From assembly GCA_009838525.1 (NCBI GenBank), contig VXRJ01000010.1, positions 160,520-224,519 of the forward strand: a stretch of DNA of 64,000 nt, in the 5' to 3' direction. Below the pieces are notes generated by a model, which was not told the DNA's origin, ran no database searches, and worked only from the letters and a program-made list of their open reading frames with translations. The position numbers and the translations under genes are program-made. Shown here in pieces: positions 44,427 through 53,372 of this stretch (position 1 is its first letter; the number at the start of each line of letters is the position of its first letter). Source of the stretch: Acidobacteriota bacterium. GTDB taxonomy: Bacteria; Acidobacteriota; Vicinamibacteria; Vicinamibacterales; UBA8438.

Positions 44427-45641
44427 CTAACCCTCCAGAAACCGCGCGGTGAATGCTTCGATAGCGTCGAAGTAGCGATGCAGGACGGCGGGCTGCGCCA
44501 AGTAGACGATCCGGAAGTAGCCGTCCGCCGGTTCCGTTCCGAATCCGGAACCGTACACGCAGAGCAGACCCGTCTCGCGCAGCAGATCGAGCACGAAATC
44601 GGTGTCGCTGCGGCCCGGGGGGAGTTCCACTTTCGGCATTGCATAGAACGCCGCCGCTGGCGGCACGCACGAGATGCCGTCGATTGCGTTCAGGCGCGTC
44701 GTCGTCACGGCTGCCCGTTCCCGCAACGCGGCCAGGAACGCCGCCTGGTGCGACCGGTCGCCGTTCAGCGCCGCCGCCACCGCGAACTGCATCGGGCCGG
44801 AGCTGCAGATTCGGCCGTCCGCCATGTCCTTGATCGCCTGCAGCACGGTGTCGAGGCGGGGACTGCTGCCGACCGCCATCCAGCCGGCCCGCCAACCGGG
44901 CGCCAGGTACGCCTTCGACAGCGACGAGAACGAAATGATGGGCGCGTCCGGGTTGTAGGAGCCGAGCGGCGGCACCGGCCCGCCGTATGCCAGGTCCGTG
45001 TAGCCCTCGTCCGAGATGAGGACGAAGTTGTGCCGCTCCGCCAGATCGATCAGGGCGCGACGGCACTCCGGGCCATAAACGGCGCCCGTCGGGTTGTTCG
45101 GGTCGATCACCACGAGTGCCCGGGTTCGTGGCGAGATCAGGCTGGCGATGTGGTCGAGATCGGGCTGCCACCCGTTCGACGGATCCGTTCTGTAGTACAC
45201 CGCGCGCGCTCCCAGCTTGGCGAGCACGCCGGTGTAGAGGGGGTAGGTCGGGACCGACACCAGCACTTCGTCGTTGCGGTCGACGAGGACGCTGAGCGCA
45301 AGGTCGATTCCCTCCGATGCTCCCGCCGTCAGCACCACGCGGTCAGGCGAGACGGCCAGGCCGCGCGCGGCGAAGTCGGCGGCCACGGCTTCGCGCGCCT
45401 CGATGACGCCCGCCGCCGGCGTGTAGCCGTTCTGGCCATCCCGCATCGCCCGTTCCACCGCGTCAATCAGGTGCGGCGGAGTCCGGAACCCGAACAGGAT
45501 CGGGTCGCCGATATTGAGGTATTCGATGTGCTGGCCGGCCGCTTCGACTTTGCGTGCTTCCGAGACGATGCTGCGGATGGCGTAGTCGAAGGCTGCGCTG
45601 CGCTGCGCCACCGGAAGGGCCGGCAGCGCCTGAACCGTCAT
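44427..45641 (-). CDS. Class I/II PLP-dependent aminotransferase (AlaA/AspC-like)
   Basis: A 404-residue fold-type I aminotransferase from ATG 45641. Conserved pieces are YLNIGDPILFGFRTP, NGYTPAAGVIEAREAVA, LTAGASEGIDLALSVL, VVIDPNNPTGAVYG, VLISDEGYTDLAYGG and SFSSLSKAYLAPGWRAGW, where the Lys binds PLP. The GDP-x-x-FGF-x-TP start resembles AlaA-type alanine/glutamate-pyruvate aminotransferases. Three bases separate its stop from the M1-like gene start, so they may be cotranscribed. The exact amino donor cannot be read from sequence. Confidence 0.9.
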   Translation of the reverse strand: MTVQALPALPVAQRSAAFDYAIRSIVSEARKVEAAGQHIEYLNIGDPILFGFRTPPHLIDAVERAMRDGQNGYTPAAGVIEAREAVAADFAARGLAVSPDRVVLTAGASEGIDLALSVLVDRNDEVLVSVPTYPLYTGVLAKLGARAVYYRTDPSNGWQPDLDHIASLISPRTRALVVIDPNNPTGAVYGPECRRALIDLAERHNFVLISDEGYTDLAYGGPVPPLGSYNPDAPIISFSSLSKAYLAPGWRAGWMAVGSSPRLDTVLQAIKDMADGRICSSGPMQFAVAAALNGDRSHQAAFLAALRERAAVTTTRLNAIDGISCVPPAAAFYAMPKVELPPGRSDTDFVLDLLRETGLLCVYGSGFGTEPADGYFRIVYLAQPAVLHRYFDAIEAFTARFLEG

Positions 45642-45649
45642 GTCTATTG

Positions 45650-45655
45650 ATGATA
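45650..45655 (-). promoter_or_regulatory. -10 hexamer before the aminotransferase gene (leaderless)
   Basis: Minus-strand TATCAT, eight bases, then the ATG at 45641. No ribosome site is present in the gap. Confidence 0.45.
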
Positions 45656-45670
45656 CTCCAGCCCCGGCGC

Positions 45671-45676
45671 TAAGCT
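45671..45676 (+). promoter_or_regulatory. -10 hexamer before the ACT-domain gene (leaderless)
   Basis: TAAGCT, six bases, then the ATG at 45683. It lies in the same 41-base divergent gap as the aminotransferase promoter. Confidence 0.4.
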
Positions 45677-45682
45677 CCCGGC

Positions 45683-46066
45683 ATGGCGGCGCGCACGGAA
45701 CTGTACCTAAGGCTCCCGAACAGCCCTGGAGCGCTCGATCGAGTCTGCCGGGTACTGGCCGACGCGCGGGTGAATATTGTCGCCCTCACCGTCGAGGCGG
45801 CGGGTACGCTCCGAATGGTGGTGGACAATCCGCTTCGGGCCGCCGGCGCGCTCGAGGAAGCGGATTATCGGGCGGAGCAGCGCGACGTGCTCGTTGTCGA
45901 GCTGCCGAACAGGCCGGGCGCGCTTGCGGACCTGGCGAGGCTCCTGGCGGGAACCGGGGTCAACGTCGAATACGCCTACGCGACGGCGGTCGAGGATCAG
46001 CCGACGGCCCAGGTCGTCGTGGGCGTCGAGGACGCCCGGCGGGCCGCCACCGTGACGGGGATCTGA
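45683..46066 (+). CDS. Tandem ACT-domain amino-acid-binding protein
   Basis: A 127-residue protein from ATG 45683 made of two ACT units. The first begins LYLRLPNSPGALDRVCRVLA and DARVNIVALTVEAAG. The second begins VLVVELPNRPGALADLARLL and GTGVNVEYAYATAVED. Each has the N-x-P-G-A-L ligand-binding turn. No enzyme domain is attached, so it probably senses an amino acid and regulates something. It is divergent from the aminotransferase with a 41-base shared promoter gap, which hints at a link with amino-acid metabolism. Confidence 0.85.
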   Translation: MAARTELYLRLPNSPGALDRVCRVLADARVNIVALTVEAAGTLRMVVDNPLRAAGALEEADYRAEQRDVLVVELPNRPGALADLARLLAGTGVNVEYAYATAVEDQPTAQVVVGVEDARRAATVTGI

Positions 46067-46100
46067 ACGATCCTACGGGGCGGCGCAATCGGAACGCGGC

Positions 46101-46358
46101 TCAGTCCTGAGCCGCCTGGGTTCCGGTTGCCGGGAGGGCGTCGGACGCGTCCGCGGTCCCCTTCATCGCCTGGCGCCGCCGGTGCAGCATCCGCCGGAAG
46201 GGATACCACAGGATCGCCAGGAACCAGAGACCCAGCGATCCGATCATTCCCACCACCAGCGCAATCGCGCCGAGCCCGACGCCCGGGCCGACATAGGCTT
46301 CGGCGGCTGGCGCCCATGCCAGCAGCAGCAACGGAATGAGTCGTATCGCCTGTCGCAT
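46101..46358 (-). CDS. Small membrane protein with AYVGPG motif
   Basis: An 85-residue protein. ATG 46358 is chosen because it gives a clean signal-type start (MRQAIRLIPLLLLAWAPAAE). Codons at 46406 (ATG) and 46421 (GTG) are possible earlier starts. After AYVGPGVGLGAIALVVGMIG comes a second hydrophobic run ending in a Trp-Tyr-Pro turn (WYPFRRMLHRRRQ) and a hydrophilic tail. The AYVGPG-then-helix-then-basic pattern recurs in small uncharacterised bacterial proteins. Function unknown. It lies 81 bases after the sulfotransferase stop on the same strand. Confidence 0.7.
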   Translation of the reverse strand: MRQAIRLIPLLLLAWAPAAEAYVGPGVGLGAIALVVGMIGSLGLWFLAILWYPFRRMLHRRRQAMKGTADASDALPATGTQAAQD

Positions 46359-46439
46359 CAGAAGGGTTATCGGCCCTGCGGCCACGGCAGTATACCTTAC
46401 GGTCATCTCGCGACGCGGCACTCCACCCCCGCGGACGGC

Positions 46440-47492
46440 TCAGCCGAGACTTGCCCGGCGCAAGGCCGCGTAGAGATCACGGGCTCGCTCGACCAGGGTC
46501 CGATCGGCAATCTCCGGCGCCTCCGTGGATGAAGCCCGTGGTGTGAACGTCAGCGTGGCGCCCGGGAGTTCGAGCCGTGACGCCAGGGTGGCGCATGCTT
46601 CGTCCGGCGCCTCGCACATCCACTCGTAACCGACGAAGATCGGGTCGACGGCGCCGTCTTCGCGGTGTCGGAGGAGATGCGTGTAGGCGGCGATCCACTG
46701 GCGCAGCCAGTATCCGGGGTCCTCACGATCCGCGTCGGCCGACCCATCGCTCCCGGGGAATGCGAACGGACGATGGTCGAGGCCGAACTCATGGTGAACG
46801 AGCCACGTCATGTAGCGGCGGGCGAACGGGTCGTCGCGCTGCTGTGCGGAGAACCGCCGGTGCTGCGTCAATAGCGAGAATGCCTGGTGCAGCGGATCCC
46901 GGAACGGGACGATGAGGTTGGCGTTGGGGAACGCCCGTCGAAGGGACGGAAGCCTGAGGACGTTGTTGTTGTTCTTCGACAGGTAACGGTCGGATCCATA
47001 CCGCTTCAGGATCAACGCGACATAGCGGCGAAAGCGCTCCAGCGTGTCGTCGTCCGCCGCCATCGGGACCAGCGCGTCGGGCCGGATGTAGGCGGAACCG
47101 CAGGCGACCCGCCAGAAGACCTCGTCGAGCGCTTCGGGACTATCGGCATCGACCAGAACGCCGTCGCCATGCGCCCGTTCCTGCGCCGGAATGTCGCGGC
47201 GCGACCGGCTGGTAAGCGACGCCCAGAGGTTGGGCGCGAGGACGAAGGGCATGTCGCGATAACTGAGCGACGCGAACCGGCCCGATGCGTGCAGCAGCCG
47301 CATCAGCATGGTCGTTCCCGCGCGGGCGAGGCCGGCCACGAAGACGTGGGGCCCGTTCGTCGCCGTGGCGAGCCTGCGCCCGTGGAGCAGCTCCTCGAGG
47401 TCGAGCCACGTTTCCGCGACAAAGGGACGGTCGAGCGCGAGCGTATGGAGCAGGCGCGCCGCCGGGCCGTAGGGGCTGGACTGGCTGGACAA
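46440..47492 (-). CDS. PAPS-dependent sulfotransferase family protein
   Basis: A 350-residue protein. The only nearby start is TTG 47492, 22 bases after the preceding gene, so the start is tentative. VFVAGLARAGTTMLMRLLHA is the 5'-phosphosulfate-binding loop of the sulfotransferase family. YLSKNNNNVLRLPSLRRAFP and NLIVPFRDPLHQAFSLLTQH correspond to the 3'-phosphate-binding region. It would sulfate a glycan, lipid or small molecule. It follows clpS-clpA and a small unknown gene on the same strand. The substrate is unknown. Confidence 0.82.
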   Translation of the reverse strand: MSSQSSPYGPAARLLHTLALDRPFVAETWLDLEELLHGRRLATATNGPHVFVAGLARAGTTMLMRLLHASGRFASLSYRDMPFVLAPNLWASLTSRSRRDIPAQERAHGDGVLVDADSPEALDEVFWRVACGSAYIRPDALVPMAADDDTLERFRRYVALILKRYGSDRYLSKNNNNVLRLPSLRRAFPNANLIVPFRDPLHQAFSLLTQHRRFSAQQRDDPFARRYMTWLVHHEFGLDHRPFAFPGSDGSADADREDPGYWLRQWIAAYTHLLRHREDGAVDPIFVGYEWMCEAPDEACATLASRLELPGATLTFTPRASSTEAPEIADRTLVERARDLYAALRRASLG

Positions 47493-47514
47493 GGTCGCGC
47501 GCCAGGTGCCGCGC

Positions 47515-47742
47515 TCAGTCGCGCGATTCCGGCGCGCGGCGTGGCGAATCAGAAGCGGTGATGGCGCCCTCCAGCGCGTCGGTCAACTCTTCGAGGGCCG
47601 CCCGTTCTCCTTCGGCGGCGTACAGGATGGCGCGGGTCTCCTGCAAGGATGGCGTGCTCCAATCCTCTCCGTCGAAGCGAACCCGTCCGTCGATGTCGAA
47701 TTCCACGAGCACGGCGTCCATCGGTTCGACGTAGAGGCGCAT
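47515..47742 (-). CDS. Small acidic protein of unknown function
   Basis: A 75-residue protein from ATG 47742. The ATG directly abuts the clpA stop (no intervening base), so it is part of the clpS-clpA transcript. The sequence is acidic with two beta-like segments (LYVEPMDAVLVEFDIDGRVR) and a helix (SLQETRAILYAAEGERAALE). No family is recognised. Placement suggests a role linked to ClpAP or to the sulfotransferase that follows, but nothing in it proves this. Confidence 0.68.
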   Translation of the reverse strand: MRLYVEPMDAVLVEFDIDGRVRFDGEDWSTPSLQETRAILYAAEGERAALEELTDALEGAITASDSPRRAPESRD

Positions 47743-50139
<2,397 letters not shown>

Positions 50140-50145
50140 GGCTCG

Positions 50146-50472
50146 CTACTCGCCGTCTTCCTCGAGCGTCGCCTGCAGCGGGAACCCGTCACGCGCGGCG
50201 AGCTCGCGCACCATGTCCACTTTCGTCTCCGCGATGTCGTACGGATAGGCGCCGCACACGGCCTGGCCCTGGTTGTGGACCAGCATCATCAGGCGGAACG
50301 CCTCGGCGGGTGTTTTCTGGAACACCTCTTCGAGGATCGAGACGACGAAGTCCATTGTCGTGTAGTCGTCATTCAGCAGCAGGACGCGGTACATCTTCGG
50401 GGTGACGGTCCGTTTCTCGGTCCGTTCAAGCACCTCGCCGCCGACCTGCCGGTCGGTTTCGTGGTTGGACAT
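50146..50472 (-). CDS. clpS: ATP-dependent Clp protease adaptor ClpS
   Basis: ClpS delivers N-degron substrates to ClpA. ATG 50472 gives 108 residues starting MSNHETDRQVGG; a TTG three codons upstream is less likely. YRVLLLNDDYTTMDFVVSIL followed by EEVFQKTPAEAFRLMMLVHN is the standard core. The NDD and the substrate-pocket Met and His residues are present. GQAVCGAYPYDIAETKVDMV contains the ClpA-contacting strand. It is co-oriented with clpA. Confidence 0.95.
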   Translation of the reverse strand: MSNHETDRQVGGEVLERTEKRTVTPKMYRVLLLNDDYTTMDFVVSILEEVFQKTPAEAFRLMMLVHNQGQAVCGAYPYDIAETKVDMVRELAARDGFPLQATLEEDGE

Positions 50473-50521
50473 CGTTGCCAACGCCAGCGTACCGACACCG
50501 CTTTCGCCGGGTCAAGCACAG

Positions 50522-50527
50522 TAGAAT
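50522..50527 (+). promoter_or_regulatory. -10 hexamer before the metallo-beta-lactamase-fold gene (leaderless)
   Basis: TAGAAT, seven bases, then the ATG at 50535. The 62-base divergent gap to clpS contains no Shine-Dalgarno sequence for this gene. Confidence 0.5.
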
Positions 50528-50534
50528 CGCCCCC

Positions 50535-51458
50535 ATGGAAGCGATCGTGCCGGGCATCAGCTACCTGGATCTGACTCACATGGGCCGTCCCCGGGTGATC
50601 GCGGCCAGCGTCGTGCAGGGCAACGACGGTGTCACGCTGATCGACCCCGGCCCGACGTCGTGTCTCGCCACGTTGCGTCAGGCGCTCGACGATGCCGGGA
50701 TTCGGGTCGCGGACCTCCGGACGATCTTCCTGACCCACATCCACCTGGACCATGCCGGCGCGACGGGAAGTCTGCTGGCCGAGAATCCGGAGATCACCGT
50801 ATACGTCCACGAGCGGGGCGCGCCGCACATGATCGATCCGAGCAGGCTGCTCGCAAGCGCCACCCGGCTCTATGGCGAGCAGATGGACATGCTCTGGGGG
50901 GCGTTCCTGCCGGTTCCGGAGGCGAACGTGCACGTCCTGACCGGCGGCGAGCGCATCGAGGCGTCCGGCCGGTGTCTCGATGTCGCCTACACGCCGGGCC
51001 ATGCCTGGCACCATGTGAGCTTCTTCGACCGAGACAGCGGAATCGCCTTCGTCGGTGACGTCGCCGGCGTGCGGACGAGCCCGGCGCTCTTCGTCCTGCC
51101 GCCGACGCCCCCGCCGGACGTCGATCTGGACACCTGGATCAGCAGCATCGAACTGATCCGGGCCTGGAATCCCTCGACCCTGCTGACTACCCACTTCGGT
51201 CCGCACACGGACGTCACCCTCCACCTCGATGCCGCGGTCCAACATCTGCGGGCCTTGACGGACATTGCCCGTAACGTGATCGAAGCGGGCGGCGACGATG
51301 TTGCGCAGGCGTTCCGTTTCATCGCGCGGGCGAATGCCTACATCACCGACAATCTGCCGAAGGATGAGGCGGCCTGCTACACCGCCGCGGCCCCGATCGA
51401 TCAGTGCTGGCTCGGTCTTGCCCGCTACTGGAAGAAGCAGGGCGTAACCGCCCCGTAA
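50535..51458 (+). CDS. Metallo-beta-lactamase-fold hydrolase
   Basis: A 307-residue protein. ATG 50535 is chosen because it begins MEAIVPGISYLDLTHMGRPR; an open frame continues upstream to 50475 without family features. FLTHIHLDHAGATGSLLAEN is the H-x-H-x-D-H metal motif, followed by VAYTPGHAWHHVSFF (next His), FVGDVAG (Asp) and LLTTHFGPHTD (last His). The two-metal site is complete. Such enzymes include glyoxalase II-like thioesterases, lactonases and phosphodiesterases. Nothing here fixes the substrate. Confidence 0.87.
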   Translation: MEAIVPGISYLDLTHMGRPRVIAASVVQGNDGVTLIDPGPTSCLATLRQALDDAGIRVADLRTIFLTHIHLDHAGATGSLLAENPEITVYVHERGAPHMIDPSRLLASATRLYGEQMDMLWGAFLPVPEANVHVLTGGERIEASGRCLDVAYTPGHAWHHVSFFDRDSGIAFVGDVAGVRTSPALFVLPPTPPPDVDLDTWISSIELIRAWNPSTLLTTHFGPHTDVTLHLDAAVQHLRALTDIARNVIEAGGDDVAQAFRFIARANAYITDNLPKDEAACYTAAAPIDQCWLGLARYWKKQGVTAP

Positions 51459-51464
51459 GATCGT

Positions 51465-51950
51465 TCAGATCCCCGTCAGCGGTTCTCCCCGGAGCCACCG
51501 GACCAGCGCCTTGTCGGGATCGGCAATCTCGTCCAGGGACGTGTACCAGTAGCGTTCCCACCCGGTCTGGGGCATGCCGGTGAAGAGCATCAGGTTGAGG
51601 GGGTAGTCCACACTGTCCGTGCAGCGGCGAAAGTCGTCGCGAAAGAGGAATGTGGGCTTTCCCCAGGCAATGGCCAGGCCCAGCTCCACCATCACGCCTT
51701 CGTCGGGCGGACAGCCGTTGACCACGGCGAAGATCCCATCCGCATCGCGGACATCACGTACATCGGCCTGACCGATCCGGTACGCCCAACCTGCGCCCTG
51801 CGTGTCCGCCTGGCTGTTGCGAGAGAAGGGCTCCCACACCTCGGCGCCCGCCGCGTCCAGCGCGGCAACCAGCGCCTGGAGGGGTCCGGTCTTCAACTGG
51901 CCGGAAAAACCGTACGGATTCGCCAGATAGAGCGTCTTTCGCGTGGGCAC
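51465..51950 (-). CDS. Nucleoside 2-deoxyribosyltransferase family protein
   Basis: A 161-residue protein from GTG 51950. TLYLANPYGFSGQLKTGPLQ is the N-terminal nucleotide-binding strand-loop. QADVRDVRDADGIFAVVNG carries the conserved Asp residues. CPPDEGVMVELGLAIAWGKP holds the catalytic Glu in the G-x-x-x-E-L-G pattern. Family members swap or hydrolyse the base of (deoxy)nucleosides and act in salvage or nucleotide-pool clean-up. It converges with the metallo-beta-lactamase-fold gene, six bases apart. Confidence 0.87.
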   Translation of the reverse strand: MPTRKTLYLANPYGFSGQLKTGPLQALVAALDAAGAEVWEPFSRNSQADTQGAGWAYRIGQADVRDVRDADGIFAVVNGCPPDEGVMVELGLAIAWGKPTFLFRDDFRRCTDSVDYPLNLMLFTGMPQTGWERYWYTSLDEIADPDKALVRWLRGEPLTGI

Positions 51951-52023
51951 GTCGTGGGGCTCGCGTGCGGACGCACCCGCCCGGCGTAGTGTCCGGCCGG
52001 GTGCGGATCACGTCCAGCCGGCG

Positions 52024-53358
52024 TCAGTTGCTGGTGCTGCCGGGCACCTCGTTGCCGGCGATCCAGACCGACTCGATGGTCTTGCTGTTCGCGATGTCGA
52101 CCGACGGGTCCGCGGTGAAGACGACGAAGTCGGCATGATTGCCGGCCCCCAGACGGCCGACGCCCTCGATGCCGAGGCAGTCGGCGGCGACGCTCGTCGA
52201 GGCCAGAATCGTCTCCATCGGCGTCATGCCCGACTCCACCATCAACTCCAGCTCACCGTGCTCGAAGTAGCCCTGGAAGCGGGCGGCGGGCCCGGTGTCG
52301 GTCCCCATCGCAATCGGAATGCCGGCATCGTGCAGCGTCTTCAGGTTCTCCATCGCCAGCGGCAACTGCGCCTTGTAGGTCTGGGCGCTGGAGCTGTTGC
52401 GAACGCCTTCCATGCGCTCCGGTTCCTGAAGCGCGGCCATCACCGTCGGATCCGCGTCCCGCAGGAAGAACGGATCATCGAACCAGTCCGGCCGGTCCTC
52501 GTAGACATAGGTCGATACTTCGCGCATCAGCGTCGGGCAATAGCAGACACCGGTTTCCTGCAGCAGGCGGATCATCTCGTCGTCCACCGGGGCATCGCGG
52601 ATGCTGTGGGCCAGGAAGTCGCTGCCCGCTTCGAGCAGCCCCTTCGAGTCCTCCAGATAGTACATGTGCGACGTCAGCTTCAGGCCGCGGGCGTGGGAAG
52701 CGTCGATGACCGCCTTGTACACCTCCGGCGTCATCTTCTGCGAGTTGCCGAGGTTGTCGTCCACACGGATCTTGATGAAGTCGACCCCCATGTCGGCAAT
52801 CTCGTTCACGATCGCAACCGCCTCCTCCGGGTCGTCGGCGACCACGACGGGTCCGGCGACACGGATCCGCGCATGCGTGAGGCTGGCGTCCTCGCGGTTA
52901 CGAACGGCGACCCCCTCCGGACCGTCCCCGCCCAGGCTCGCCACCGTGGTCACGCCATAGCGGGCATAGAGGGCCAACTGATCCGCGACGTGTTCCTCGG
53001 TGTAGAACGACGGGTCGGCCTCGAGGCCGCGGACGTTGTTCACGTGGCCGTGGGCATTGACCAGTCCCGGGGTGACGGTCCGGCCGCTGAGGTCGACGGT
53101 CGTTGCGTCGGCCGGAACCTCGACCGCGTCCGTGGCGCCGACGGCCTCGATCATCCCGTCCCGCACGATCATCGTGCCGTTGTCGATGGCGTCGCCCTCG
53201 CCGGTGATCAACTTCGCCCCCGTGAACGCCAGAAGACCCGGCGTCGGTTCCACCATCTCCGGCTCGCCCGGACCGCACGCGGCGGCCAACAGCGCGACGG
53301 TGGCGAGGGTCGCCGCCGCGACCGCCACAGGTCGTCCCTGCCGGTGCACTCTGGTCAT
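52024..53358 (-). CDS. Amidohydrolase-family lipoprotein
   Basis: A 444-residue protein from ATG 53358. The N-terminus is a lipoprotein signal (VAAATLATVALLAAACGPGE, with the Cys in a lipobox), so it is membrane-anchored outside the cytoplasm. The amidohydrolase features are in order: VTPGLVNAHGHVNNV (H-x-H), DFIKIRVDD (bridging Lys), LTSHMYY, LAHSIRDAPVD and IAMGTDTGPAA (metal Asp). The C-terminal GRLGAGNHADFVVFTADPSV completes the composite domain. It resembles imidazolonepropionase/prolidase-type secreted hydrolases. The substrate is unknown. Fourteen bases separate it from the UPF0182 stop upstream. Confidence 0.9.
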   Translation of the reverse strand: MTRVHRQGRPVAVAAATLATVALLAAACGPGEPEMVEPTPGLLAFTGAKLITGEGDAIDNGTMIVRDGMIEAVGATDAVEVPADATTVDLSGRTVTPGLVNAHGHVNNVRGLEADPSFYTEEHVADQLALYARYGVTTVASLGGDGPEGVAVRNREDASLTHARIRVAGPVVVADDPEEAVAIVNEIADMGVDFIKIRVDDNLGNSQKMTPEVYKAVIDASHARGLKLTSHMYYLEDSKGLLEAGSDFLAHSIRDAPVDDEMIRLLQETGVCYCPTLMREVSTYVYEDRPDWFDDPFFLRDADPTVMAALQEPERMEGVRNSSSAQTYKAQLPLAMENLKTLHDAGIPIAMGTDTGPAARFQGYFEHGELELMVESGMTPMETILASTSVAADCLGIEGVGRLGAGNHADFVVFTADPSVDIANSKTIESVWIAGNEVPGSTSN

Positions 53359-53372
53359 CTCGTCTCCACTCC